From: Desmodus rotundus
Lineage: Eukaryota > Chordata > Mammalia > Chiroptera > Phyllostomidae
Direction of reading: 5' to 3'
Length of the DNA: 64,000 bases
Assembly (NCBI RefSeq): GCF_022682495.2
Contig: NC_071388.1
Location: forward strand, 30,178,139-30,242,138
This document shows positions 25,440 through 36,787 of this stretch, in pieces. Positions within the stretch are counted from its first letter, which is position 1. The number at the start of each line of letters is the position of its first letter. Position numbers and translations under genes: made by a program. The notes below the pieces were generated by a model that was not told where the DNA came from, searched no databases, and saw only the letters and a list, made by a program, of their open reading frames with translations.

Positions 25440-26640
25440 TACATGTACGTATTTGGACTCTTCAACATGAAGGTCACGGTTGAAATGTGGAAGAGGCAGA
25501 AGCTCTGGTTTGGTTTATGCAACACCCATTCTGACGCTTATCTTGTCTTCTTGTCCTGGACACCAGGAGCCCTAACTAAGTCATTACTAGGCACCCACCC
25601 AGCTACAGGTCCACATATGGCCTGGTTCCAAGTCTGTGTGCATTTTTGATGTGACAGTGAACAACTGCCAGTCACAAGAGGAAGTGATCTTCAGACAGGC
25701 AGGCGTGGTGGCAGAGGTCTCTGGGTTTTCTGGGACACTGGTGGCCGAGTTTCTAGCACCCCTTCCCCAGCATCCTGGAGTCAGAGTGCTGAGGAATGGC
25801 AACTGTGGTTTCTCCTGGGCTTTTTTACCGGCTGCTGGTTTTATGTCTCAGCCCAGTTTCCAGGAATCCGGGAGTCCCTGTGAGTTTCCCCAAAGTGGTT
25901 TATGGGTTTCTTTGTGCTTAAACGGTTGGGGTAGATTTTATGGTCTGCCGCTACATTTGTAAGTTACCCAAGAAAACAGTGAAACAAGAGATCCAAGACA
26001 AAGGCATGGGCAAATTGGGAAAGGAATACCTGAGAAGAGGTGAAGCAAGACAGCCCGAGGGTCCTTGCCTTATCCCCAGGTGGGATTCAACTTTATGTAT
26101 TTCCCTGTCACTAGGGAGGGCACAGGTGTCTGGCCCTACTTGGTCTCCGGCCAGTGTCTCATGATGCTATGTCCTCTGTGCCCCTCACTTGGCCCACAGG
26201 AAGAAAATCTACATGGCTGTCTGTCAGGTCTCTCTTGGTCTGTTGGGTGTAACTTGCGGCTGATAACAGCAGGCCTGGGTACCACTCTTATCACAAGATT
26301 CTGCCCTCTGTAGCTTTTAGGTCCCAAACCCAGTCTTCTTCTCTTCTAATGCCCCTCTCAGCATTTCCAGACTTCGTGTGGGCCCCAGGAACCCTCTGGG
26401 GCTTCCTCTATGCCTCGTTGATGTGCGGGGCCCTTCAGAGCTGCTTTCAGACCCACAGCCCTGAACTCTCGCTGCCTTTACTATGTTTCTAGCACCGTGC
26501 CATGGGGAATGCAAAGCCATGTCACTCTGGAAACTCTCTTGGAGGCTCATGGCACCCACCGAAAATGTCTGGACAAGTGAGCACCAGACTGAATCTTCTG
26601 TTTGAGTGGCAACGCCATTGACCACATCCCTCCCTTTCTC
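25440..26640. other. GC-richer unassigned block
   Basis: About 1.2 kb distinctly richer in G and C than its surroundings. It has several 60-108-aa frames on both strands and none resembling a known protein. It could be a decayed LTR element or an older duplicated segment; the ends cannot be defined by eye. Confidence 0.4.
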
Positions 26641-26716
26641 AGAATTTTAACTCAAGTTGGGGACGCCAAAAAAAGTGCTTTTGATGAAGATTTTGAGAAG
26701 TCTAGTTCAAACACTA

Positions 26717-26852
26717 CAGGGGGTGGGAAAAGGCAAAAGTAGGTTTACAGTTGTGAGTACATGAAACACAGTTAATAAAGCTACCGTAATCCTCATCAGC
26801 CGCACCTCTTTTTCCCTATGAACAACTGTGAACCTACTTTTGCCCACCCCAG
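26717..26852. mobile_element. Mariner-type MITE with intact inverted repeats
   Basis: 136-bp element flanked by TA on both sides (26715-26716 and 26853-26854). The left arm CAGGGGGTGGGAAAAGGCAAAAG (given at 26717-26739) and the right arm, read on minus as CTGGGGTGGGCAAAAGTAGG, continue together as AGGTT(T/C)ACAGTTGT. The arms are about 32-35 bp and differ by a small insertion in the left arm. There is no coding capacity. TA target duplication plus this inverted repeat point to a Tc1/mariner-mobilised short element of the kind common in bats. Confidence 0.85.
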
Positions 26853-26854
26853 TA

Positions 26855-27300
26855 TTTAACAAATTTTTAAATACACATGGCCTTGAATAGCAATTTTACC
26901 TCTAGGAATTTATACTACAGACACAATCATGTTCTCACAAAATCCTTTTTATGAGGGCCTTCATCGTGGGATTATTTGTAGGAGTGAAGTATTAAAACCA
27001 CCTAAATGTTCTTCTATATGAGACTGATTAGATAAAATACGGTAAATTCACACAATGGGAGATTACAAAGGCATGAAAAATTAAAAAGTGGCTTTTATGT
27101 CCTGATATGTAATATCTGCAAGATACATCTGGAGGATAACACTAACACCAATAATATTGATTTTCTGTGCAGAATAAGGTGCAGAAGCGAGAAGAATATT
27201 CACCATACAGCCTTTCATACTTCTTGAATTTTGAACCATGTGACTATAAAGCATATAAATATCACCACGTACATTTTTATCTTAAGAGTACATTTGTTTA
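26855..27300 (+). mobile_element. Old L1 (L1M type) 3' end
   Basis: TTACCTCTAGGAATTTATACTAC, GGGATTATTTGTAGGAG, CCACCTAAATGTTC, ACAATGGGAGATTACAAAGGCATGAAAAATTAAAAAGTGG and AGATACATCTGGAGGATAAC are the C-terminal ORF2 and 3' UTR phrases of old L1. The MITE above was inserted next to its 5' side. Confidence 0.85.
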
Positions 27301-27389
27301 ATTTGTTAAAATATATTTTCCCCATATATATATATGAATAAAAATTATAGTTTAAAAATTGCTCCAAGCTAAGCAATTACTTATTTGGG

Positions 27390-27410
27390 TTTTTTTTTTT
27401 GGGGGGGGGG
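27390..27410. repeat. T11-G10 homopolymer junction
   Basis: Eleven T directly followed by ten G. A similar T8-G9 junction is at 4045-4061. May be unstable in sequencing. Confidence 0.95.
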
Positions 27411-27864
27411 TGATGTCTACTTTCCCCTGAAGCTACAGTTGCTTCAGTTTTAATGGGAGAAGAGCCTCAGGGCAAGGAGAAGCAATTATTAGTTCCTCAG
27501 AATAAGCAATTACTGGTAACTGGAATGTAACTGTCTCAGTTTAATGTTTTCAAAAATGCCATCTCTCTACACATTGTCAAGAGTTGAGGTTTGCATCATT
27601 CTTTACTCAGAACTTTGTTGTTTTTCTCTTTAGTTCGTTAAACTAGTTCATACAACTTGGTTCAGTATTTCCATTAAAACTCTTCCTAAACTTGTCAGTG
27701 TATGGTTTTGTAGATTCCATAAAATTATATCACTTGGATATAAAATGACAACCACAAAGTAATCCATTGGGGGTTCACAGACAAGAGCAGCCAGCAGTTT
27801 TAGGGTGCTCAGTCTATATGAAGCATGATCTGAACTCCTTCCTGTATTTTTTGTTTGTTTAATC

Positions 27865-28005
27865 TTCACTATAACCCTATTAAGCAGGTACTCTTATTAT
27901 CATTTTATAGATGAGGAAACTGAGGCAGAGGGAAAGTCACCAAAGTCATACCAATAACAAGTGATGCCAGCATGATTCAAACCTAGATCCTGCTCCATTA
28001 ATGAT
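27865..28005 (+). mobile_element. MIR SINE
   Basis: CACTATAACCCTATTAAGCAGGTA, TCATTTTATAGATGAGGAAACTGAGGCAGAG and AAAGTCACCAAAGTCATACC are the classic MIR core phrases. Followed at about 28005-28130 by a second MIR-like piece (TTTAATCCTTACAACAATTCC). Confidence 0.88.
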
Positions 28006-28137
28006 GGCTGTGATAACCAACACCCATTAAGCAGTAATTATCTGTCAGGCTAACACTTTTTTGATGATCTAACCAATTTAATCCTTACAACAATTCCATA
28101 AATAGGTACTGTTTTCTTTTCATTAGACATGAGAATA

Positions 28138-28480
28138 TTGTCTAGTCCGTTCCAGCTGCTCTACCAGAAAAGCGGACACTGACTGGGTTGCTTAAACGAC
28201 ACAGATGGATTTCTGAGAGTTGTAGAGGCTGGGAAGTCCAGGATCGAGGTGCACGTTAAAGACTGGACAGCAGCTCAGTGAAATCCCCTAGTTCGCAGAG
28301 TAGGGGTGATGCAGACAGGGTTGAAAGCAGCTTTTTCTGTCCGCCTTCTGCCGCCTGGGTTCTTCCCATCCCACAGCTGTGCCGCTCCCTAACCAAAGAC
28401 CCCTGAAGCACAGGGCAGACCGCAGGGGTTGGATCTAACTGGCTCCTTGTTTCGTCCAAGTCCTCTGACCTCCCTGAGCT
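28138..28480 (-). mobile_element. MLT1-type LTR (ERVL-MaLR), antisense
   Basis: TCCAGCTGCTCTACCAGAAAAG, GACTGGGTTGCTTAAACGACA, ATTTCTGAGAGTTGTAGAGGCTGGGAAGTCCAGGATCGAGGTGC is the reverse complement of an MLT1 3' part. A TTTCGTCCAAGTCCTCTGACC stretch continues it. An old solo LTR or fragment with no internal coding region visible. Confidence 0.8.
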
Positions 28481-28774
28481 TCGGTGAGAACACTTTCGAG
28501 AGGAGAGGAGGGAGGAGAACCAGTTGGTCTCTGAAAACAATGACAACCCTGGGAGGTTGTGTCGCCCACGTTCCCGCCCTATCCTCTAGGTTTTGACAGT
28601 CTCTTTTTACCCTTCACATTCTGATGCTACAAGACTCAGGGGAAACTGTCTCGCTGCTGAAAAGGAGTTCTGGGCCCTGAAGGGCAAGGTTGGAAGTTCC
28701 AGAAGAAGAGAATTGACATTGGTCTCACAGACCTGAGTTCACGTGCAGACTGGGTTCACCTGACCCTCCTGTGT

Positions 28775-28990
28775 ATCAGCCGGTCCCTGTTCAGCACGCC
28801 CACCCCCCACAGTCCTGGGCTTTTGCTCATGCTGAACCTTCTGCCTTCAATGTCTTCTGCTTCCATTTCTACTTTGAGGGCCAGATCTCAATATTCTCCA
28901 AGTCTATTTTAATTGCCTCCTCCTCTGTGAATCCTCCCTGTTCTCTCCTCTCTCCACTTTGGAAAGTCATCTCTCTCACCTGGTTTGATT
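28775..28990 (+). mobile_element. L2 LINE 3' fragment
   Basis: GGCTTTTGCTCATGCTGAACCTTCTGCCTTCAATG and CCTCCTCCTCTGTGAATCCTCCCTG follow the L2 3' region (GCCTTTGCACTTGCTGTTCCC..., CCTCAGAGAGGCCTTCCCTG). The 76-aa frame here is L2-derived noise. Confidence 0.65.
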
Positions 28991-31579
28991 TCTTCACCTA
29001 AACGCCAATGGTTATGAAAAGCACGGCGATCACTGGCATTTTAAAAATAAAAAAAATTGTGCTATTCTCAAAGTTTTTCTGCTTAATAAATGTTTGTCAC
29101 CTCAGGTAAACTTTGCCTGCTGCCCTGGAAGCCCATCTTGATTTTTCACAAGTGAAGCCTTTAAGGAGGTTATTTCTTTAACAAGCAAAAGAAACTTTGA
29201 CTTTTTCTAAAAGGAAAATTTCCCCTATTAATAATATCTTGGTTGCTTTTTGTGTCTCTGCCTGTCTCCCTATGAATCCCTCTCTTTCTCTGCCTCCCTT
29301 CCTCACTTGTCCTCTTCTTTTTTTCTCTCTCTCCTTCCCTTCTTTATTTTTTTAGATGTCTAATTCACTTCAATTGAGCTAGTATTTAGTGTTCCACTGG
29401 CATTGTAGAGGTTAAAAAGTTCAGAAATAATCTCTCCCCTCAAGGAATTTTCCATGTACTCAAAATGAAATATGCAAAAACTAATTATGACACAATACAG
29501 CTTCAGAAAAGCTTGGGAAACTGGAGATTAATCTTCATTTAACACAAATAATGCAGGGCACACACAAAAGCTATCTTAGAGGCACACTAAATAAACTTAT
29601 AGCACATGTTAAAATTTATTTGTTTTGCTGAAAGAGAACCCCAAACACAAAATTAGTTATAATTTGGAAGTTCTTCCAACTTCAATAAAACAAAGAAAAC
29701 AAAGTCCATTGTTATTGTTAGTTTAAAAACTAATCAGACAAGTTTATATCTAAAAAATAAAATGACCTTCTTATATAGTTATGTAAACAAAAATTAGACT
29801 AACTTTCATTATGGTATGAAAGTTATTTCATTTTTGGTGTGAGTTTTTTTTGGTTGAGTAGGTAGCAAGCACAACTCAATGGACCCCAAGTGCTCTCTGA
29901 CACTATTTGTGAGCTAACGGCTGCCTTCTATGGAGGAACTTCAAAGGGGGGCACTACGGTGAAATGGTGAGAAGCTATGTAGCATCCCTGGCAGTCCAGC
30001 CGACATATGCGACTCTAACAGGCCACAGACTACCTGTGCGGTCACTGTTTCTGCACATCTCCCCTGGCTCATATTCCCTCCATCTGGAACAGGTGGCTTT
30101 AACATCTCTGGAATCTACACTCTGGTGGAGACTTCAGTGATGCCTCCTAGCTGGACCTACACTCCTCATCGATCCACTGAATTGAACCACCACTGAGGAT
30201 TCCGTGTCTTTCCCTGCCAGCACTGAAAGGCAATTTTACTCATTTCTCTGTGAGTCTCAAATGAGCTATCTTGTATTTTATTTTATAATCACAATCACCA
30301 AAAAAAAGTCTTCATACACTTGTTAATTAATAGATTAAGAAGATAATCAATTTATTAATTGACTTGTGTATTGAAGAACTAGAAATAGTCCAGATGACAT
30401 CATGTAGGTAACACAACACAATGTTAGCATTGGTATTGTAACATTGTTGTCATTTTTGTTATGAAGGTCAGAATGCATCTCTGAATTTACTGAAATATAT
30501 CAAAAGATACATGTAATAATAGAGTTCAAACACACATATTTAAACATAAATAATTCTGCACATGTGTCAGTGGAGAGACAAGAATCAGATAAACAGAGAG
30601 GTTGTTATTCCATCCTCTGCCCCTTCCTTCACACACAGAAAAACCTTACTATCATATTGCCTTACTTCTTTTTCCTTAGCATAACTAAAAAAAAAGCTAC
30701 ATTTAAAAATACCTTGCACATGGTGAAGTTGGTAAAGTAGCAATACAAAACTCAGTGAGCAACTGCTCTACCTACAGCGACTTTGGGTAATGATTGCCAC
30801 TGGTACTACTCATCCATGGTGAGAGTCACATACCTATTTACAATGTTCCCATTCATCAGCTTAAAAAACCCAGAGAGCATGTGAGTGAAGAGCTCTCCCA
30901 TTACAAACAACCACCGGAAACATAAATATAACTTCCTCTTTCATCCGAGGTATTCTTAGCAAGATTTGCAATGCATCTTATTATTGTATCCACATAAACT
31001 ACGCAAAAGGAAATTTAAAATGGAGCACAGAGATTAGATTTATTTATATTTCTTTTAAACATTTCTTCTCATGTGGTTTTGAAACAGTAAGTACCACTAT
31101 ATTTTAGTTAATAAAACCAATATTCTGTTCTTTAAAAATGAATTATAAAAAAATTAAGATACTGCAATAATGGAATAAAAAATACATTGGCTGATATTTT
31201 GCATATTTTAAAAATTCTGTCCACATAAATATATTTTAGGGCTATGACACAAGGAGCATTTTATTTGGCTTATAAATGTATTTTTTATCTCTACATACAC
31301 TATTTTGAGGGACATTGATAAAATAGTTTGTTTCAGCCAGAAATACATTTTTAAAAAATCAAATAAAGTTTAGGGTTTTTTTCTCTTTATATATGCAAAA
31401 ATGTTAGTTGCAGAAACTTTGTATAATAACTACAGAAGTGAGGGGAAAAAGCATGATCCCACCATTAGTAATATATTTAGTATAATTTCTTTTGGGTTTT
31501 TTAATGCATAATTTTTGGTTTGGTGTTATTTTACTCCGTGGTTAGAATAATAAAATTTGGTATCTCTTTTTTTTCCACT
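28991..31579. other. Intergenic sequence, nothing named
   Basis: Contains a pyrimidine-rich stretch at about 29255-29345 and a block at about 29840-30240 that looks compositionally different (GC-richer, possibly an unnamed LTR). No gene supported. Confidence 0.4.
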
Positions 31580-31725
31580 AGCTTTAAGTGTGAGGAAAAG
31601 AACATTAGAAAGATATTCAAATCTCAGTTCTGCCTCTGACTTGTGTTTTTCAGCTTGACAAACTGCTTATTTCTTTCAGCCTTAGGTTCCTCATTTATAA
31701 ATGGGGATAATACAGATATTTGTCT
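31580..31725 (+). mobile_element. MIR SINE
   Basis: AAATCTCAGTTCTGCCTCTGAC, AGCTTGACAAACTGC, TCAGCCTTAGGTTCCTCATTTATAAATGGGGATAATA is the standard MIR 5' half in forward orientation. Confidence 0.85.
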
Positions 31726-31974
31726 ATTGCAAGCTGACCTTAAGCGAATATCTGTCTTCATAAGTGTCAGATCCTTTCTGGTGAAGATTGGTGTTCTGCA
31801 ATACAATAATCAGGATGCCTCTCCGGCTACCTCACTGTCAGGGGATTTATTCAGTAAGAACAAGGCTCAGACCGATTTCTGTCAAACATACACTTTCTGC
31901 AGCAATCAGGAGCACCAGGTCTCCTCTGTCTCTTTAAGAACCTCACAGCAGTCTCCTTGGAAGTTTTACTCCAA

Positions 31975-32620
31975 GGCAAAGATTGTAAGGGGAGTTTGGA
32001 AGACGTTGATTCCTACTTTCACGGATGCCTTCAAGAGGTTCAGGATTTCCCAGTGAAGGAAGTAACTACAGAAGTGGTGGGAATAGCAAGAGAACTAGAA
32101 TTAGAAGTGTAGACTGAAGATGAGACTGAATTGTTGCAGTCTCATCACGAGGCGTGAGTGAATGAGGAGTTGCTTTGCATGGATGAGCAAAGAAACTGGG
32201 TCCTTGAGATCTGTTCCTGGTGAAGACTGGAGAAATGACAACAAAGATTTAGAATATTACAGAGACTTGTGACTTCAGGTGATAAAGGCAGCGGCAGGGT
32301 TTGAGAACCTTGACTCCAATTTTGAAAGATGTTCTACTGTAGGTTAAATGCTGTAGGTCACATGCTACAGAAAGATTGTTGAGGAAAAGTCGACTGAACA
32401 CGGCAAACTTCAGTGTTGCATTTGAAGAAACTGCCTCAGTCACATTGGTCTTCAGCAGCCAGCAACCGGCTCAGCCAGCAGCCATCAACATCAAGCAAGA
32501 GCCTCCACCAGCAAAACGACCAAGACTTGCTGAAGCCTCAGATGATGGTTAGCACATTTTTAAAGCAATAAAGTGTTTTTAATTAAGGCGTGTCCATTGT
32601 TTTTAGACATAATATTATTA
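31975..32620 (+). mobile_element. Tigger1 DNA transposon, 3' half (part 1, before nested L1)
   Basis: Pogo-like Tigger1 in forward orientation. It starts near GATTGTAAGGGGAGTTTGG and continues through the C-terminal transposase coding region to AGCAATAAAGTGTTTTTAAT and TTTTTAGACATAATATTATT. It is interrupted by an L1 and resumes at 32962. The 5' half and 5' terminal repeat are missing. Confidence 0.9.
31978..32552 (+). pseudogene. Tigger1 transposase C-terminal remnant (inactive)
   Basis: The reading frame fragments resemble the end of the Tigger1 (pogo/CENPB-related) transposase: GVWKTLIPTFTDAF, then after a frame change VGIARELELEV, and finally INIKQEPPPAKRPRL...SDDG with a TAG at 32550-32552. 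The frame is broken by premature stops (for example TAG soon after LELEV) and small deletions. The N-terminal DNA-binding and DDE catalytic regions are absent, so no activity is possible. The 137-aa frame starting at 31643 joins MIR sequence to this remnant by chance. Confidence 0.85.
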
Positions 32621-32961
32621 TTCTGTTTTTTCCATTACTCTTTAGTACCCTAATACCCCTACCCCAGCACAATAACCACACAGTTGCCCATGTCCATGAG
32701 TCCTTTTTCCTTTTTGCTCAATCCCTCCACTGCCTAACCTCCCCCAACCCCTTAGCTGTCAGCCTGCTCTCTATCTGAGCCTGTCTCTGTTTTGCCTGTC
32801 AGTTCAGTTTGTTCATTAGATTCCACATATGAGTGGAATCATATGGTATTTGTCTTTCTCTGACTGGCTTACTTCACTTAGCATGATGTTCTCCAGCTCC
32901 ATCCATACTGTTGCAAAGGCTAAAATTTTCTTCTCTTTTTATTTTTATGGCCAAGTAGTAC
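32621..32961 (-). mobile_element. L1 3' end nested in Tigger1, antisense
   Basis: T-rich start (TTCTGTTTTTTCC), then CATGTCCATGAGTCC, CTGTCTCTGTTTTGCCTGTC, TTAGATTCCACATATGAGTG, CTGGCTTACTTCACTTAGCATG and CCATACTGTTGCAAAGG. The Tigger1 host sequence AATATTATTA (32611-32620) reappears as AATGTTATTG (32962-32971), a 10-bp target-site duplication with two changes. 5' truncated to about 340 bp. Confidence 0.9.
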
Positions 32962-33143
32962 AATGTTATTGTACAGTTAGTAGTCAGCAGTAGAGTATAA
33001 GCATAACTTTTATGTGCACTGGGAAACCAAACAATTTGTGTGACTTACTTTATTGCAATATTCACTTCATGAATACTGTGCATATTCACATGCACAGTAG
33101 GGTGGTCTGGAACCAAACCCACAGTAGCTCTGAGGTATGCCTG
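32962..33143 (+). mobile_element. Tigger1 3' end (part 2) with terminal inverted repeat
   Basis: TATGTGCACTGGGAAACCAA, GTGACTTACTTTATTGCAATATTC, GGTGGTCTGGAACCAAACCC and the terminal GAGGTATGCCTG (ends 33143), followed by a TA target-site base pair at 33144-33145. This exactly follows the Tigger1 3' end after the nested L1. Confidence 0.9.
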
Positions 33144-33145
33144 TA

Positions 33146-33864
33146 GTAGCCGGAGTGCCAGCACTTTTTGTGCTGACTCACTAAACCCGTTTCCCAAAGG
33201 GCAATGCAAAGGCGGGGGCAGATGGTAACTGAACATGCAGCAAGATGTGTTATAGGAGAAGAAGTCTGAGCTTAGAGAAACTGACACTTTTATAGTGGCC
33301 AATAAGAGGCATTTTCTCTGTGTCGGGGGAGACACTACCTTTATTATACAGACGGTAAGTATGCCTGCCTTTTGCTCTAGAGGGGAGCACTATCTCTTGT
33401 ATTCCAAGGCTATTTACTAGATAAATAACCTGTAAAGGTAGTTGAAACAAAGGACGTGTAGCACCTCTCTTCTTAAGTTGTGGAGAAACATGAGAAACTC
33501 ATGGTATATCCCAAATCTGATAATATACATTCAAAAATTTCTAGGTGAGCAGTTTATTAATGATTGTTTTGTTAATTGAGGTGTTTAACTTTTGGATTAT
33601 GTGACTCGATGTTTTGTTAATTATAGAGAAATCGTTTTCCATGACTCCATCTAAACTTATGGGATATTCCATTGGATTTAAGAACTCAAAGATTATAAGG
33701 TGTATCATTACTCTATTTAACACTAAGGAAAAATTTTCTAATAACTACATGCTGCAGTGCTTTTTGTCACATCTGCTATAGATTGCTTAATAATTTCAGA
33801 GATATTAAATTGTGGGAAATGTATGCATCTGAACATCAATGAAATTTATATTTATTTATTGTCT
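33146..33864. other. Intergenic sequence, nothing recognised
   Basis: No repeat or gene recognised. The 96-aa minus-strand frame at 33045-33335 overlaps the Tigger1 end and is spurious. Confidence 0.4.
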
Positions 33865-33985
33865 TCCTTTCCCAGTTAGAATGTAAACTCAAGAGGAGGT
33901 AGGGATTCTGTTGACGTTAATTATCAATATGCACCCAGTGCCTAGAACAGTGTCTGGCACATAATATTCAGTAATATTTGCTGAA
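33865..33985 (+). mobile_element. L2 LINE 3' end
   Basis: TTAGAATGTAAACTCAAGAGG, GTAGGGATTCTG, CCCAGTGCCTAGAACAGTGTCTGGCACATAATATTCAGTAATATTTGCTGAA is the canonical L2 3' end in forward orientation. Confidence 0.9.
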
Positions 33986-34064
33986 CTTATTTACATAGGA
34001 AAAAATTGTAAGTTCTGTCTTCCGCCCCCTTCTCTCTCTCCCCACCCCCAACTTTGGCCCACAA

Positions 34065-34245
34065 TAATAGTTCTCAACTCGAGTACATATAGAATCATCT
34101 AGGGAGCTTTAAAAACATGGTAACTGGGCCTTCTCTAGACTAATTACATTGGAATTTCTTGGAGCAAGGTGCAGACACAGGTGTGTTGTGAAAGCTGTCC
34201 CAGTGAATCTAAAGCACACTGAGAAGTTCAGAGTCACTGATCCTT
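34065..34245. mobile_element. MER5A (hAT-Charlie MITE)
   Basis: GTTCTCAACTCGAGTACATATAGAATCATCTAGGGAGCTTTAAAAAC, then ACTGGGCC...ACTAATTACATTGGAATTTCTTGGAG, matches the imperfectly palindromic MER5A. Near full length. Confidence 0.85.
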
Positions 34246-36075
34246 GTTACTCCATTAATAACAAATACACATGCAGCAGCCATGCATCTCTGCATAAAGC
34301 TTTCTAAAGGAAATTGTTGCTATTTCCTCAAACAGTGATAATCCAATATGCTTGGATAATACAGCCTTATCAACTATCTCATTTGATCCTCAACAGTCAG
34401 GTGAGGAAAGTAGAGCGAATGTTATTTCTAAAGCTGGAAAGAATCTGACTCGCAATGATTTAATCAAGGAAAAGGGAGGGTGTGCACATTTTTTCTTCTC
34501 TGTTTTATCATCTCAAAAAATCAGAAAAACTTTTAAATTATTACTTTATATCTATATTTAAACAGCATCTCCTAGTTGATGTATTAGCTTTAGAACAACA
34601 CTGAAATGATCTGATTACTGTAAGCCATTCATTCATTTAAAAAATATTGAATATTGACCAGTTGTTGAATGCCTATAATGTTCCAACTGTTAAGGCAAGC
34701 TGAGCTTTCCTTGTAAGTTTTCCTCTGACCAAGCACTCTTTTCCCATACTCCTGCCTCTTCCGCACTTTTGACCTCTTTTTTTTTTTTTCTTTTTCCTTC
34801 CCTGGTTCAAGCTAGCACTGTAGGTATAGCAAGAAATACAAGTTTATTCATACTGCTACATTACTTAAATAAGTAATTTATATGTAAATTTTCTTGCGAA
34901 CTATGATGTCCTAATTTCTTCAGCTTCAAATCATGACTCTCTGCTCTTTCTTTCCTCACTGAGTTTTTAATCAGTGAATTTGAGGACCCTTAAAAACAGA
35001 TTGAAACAAACTGAGAATAACATCCAATTAACCATTGGAGGATTACAGCTTGAGAATGGAGGTCAGTTTTGTCTTTCTGGAGAAAGCAAAGTCCTTGTAT
35101 CTCTAATGTTCTAGAAACCATTTTTCCCTGAGGGTGAAGAGAGCCATGAAGCTGTCGTTACCATTTTATAAAGCTGGAAACATTTGATGGAATTATAAGA
35201 GGGACAGTTCCAGCAACAGGGGAATCGGCACTTAAGTGATCTTATGCTCATAAACGAATGGGACTTAAAGCATTTTCCTAAAACAACCATAAAATACTCT
35301 TAGAATCAGAAGCCACCATGATGAAAATGGAGGGGAAATAGGCCACCCGTGCTAAGTGATCTTTAAGGACAGTGCTAATTTCCTTCTGGGGTATTATGAC
35401 ATTTATTAAAAAGTTAATGGGATATCAACCATACTCAGAAACATTTAAGCCCATGGATTTATATCACAGAATTGAAGTCCTCATGACATTAAAGAATTTA
35501 ATATCATCCATAGGTACTTAAATTCATATAGAAATCATTTCCTCCTTTGGTTTTCACTTAGTTTCTTTCAAATTTGAAATTGAAGATGGGCATGCAGAAT
35601 CCATTTTCTCTAAGTACGCGTTTAAAACCAACATTTCACAAACATTGTTTCACCTAGACCTTCAACGCGTTCAAACATATTTTTTGGAAATACCATATAC
35701 TATTTATTTCCTAAGAAAAATATTGCCACCCAAAAGCTTTTCATCTGACATGTAATAAGTTGGGCACATCCATGTTTTAGCCTAGCACAATTCTGGTTTA
35801 TGCCTTTGTTCTGGCATAATTATCAATAGCACCCCTTTCTCTCTCAAAGGGGTCCTAGCTTGGATAATAAGTTATGTGGTCATCCCAACAATTTTAGTTT
35901 ACATTAGTTTAACCGAATGTTTCCTATCCTTACTTAACCATATGAACCATTTTGTTCCTGTAACATTAATCAATCTCCCTAGAAAATGGTTTTACATACT
36001 TCCTAATTAATATTTAAGATCATATCTGAAATTAGTTTAATTTCATGAGAATTTATTCTTGTTCTTCATAGCAAA
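34246..36075. other. Intergenic sequence, little recognised
   Basis: A short MIR/L2-like piece (ATTCATTCATTTAAAAAATATTGAATATTGACC) at about 34625-34690 and a T13 run around 34778. The remainder is unassigned, AT-rich and without a gene. Confidence 0.45.
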
Positions 36076-36114
36076 CACAAAAAGGCTTCACTTGCAGGAA
36101 GCAGGTATGGTAGA

Positions 36115-36240
36115 AGAAAATGAAGACACGTGTAGGCACGCATTGCGCAGCCGAGTTTTTTCATGCTGAGGACCTTGTTCATTGCGGCTGCTCCGGCACC
36201 TTCCAGTGAGAGGCGGAACCAGGCCTGTCGCACGTTTCCC
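36115..36240. other. CpG-dense islet next to CT/AT tract
   Basis: About 9 CpG in 125 bp (GCACGCATTGCGCAGCCGAG and GTCGCACGTTTCC). Followed by a TATA-like CCATATAAATGTGC at about 36309 and then the long pyrimidine tract. It may be part of an unrecognised young LTR or insertion. Confidence 0.45.
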
Positions 36241-36370
36241 AGCTAAGTTGTGCCTTAATAAGTTCACAGCTGCAATCTATAGCAGCAGATTTTGCATGCC
36301 CCTACCTTAACCATATAAATGTGCTTCCTCCTACCACCTGCCACCTGTTATTTCCCTTATATATTGCTAG

Positions 36371-36787
<417 letters not shown>

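Noticed and set aside
25636..25962. 108-aa plus-strand frame in the GC-rich block
   Set aside because: No recognised domain; GC-rich composition alone lowers stop frequency. Kept only as part of the unassigned-block finding.
31643..32056. 137-aa plus-strand frame
   Set aside because: It fuses a MIR SINE, unassigned sequence and the decayed Tigger1 transposase end. Not a gene.
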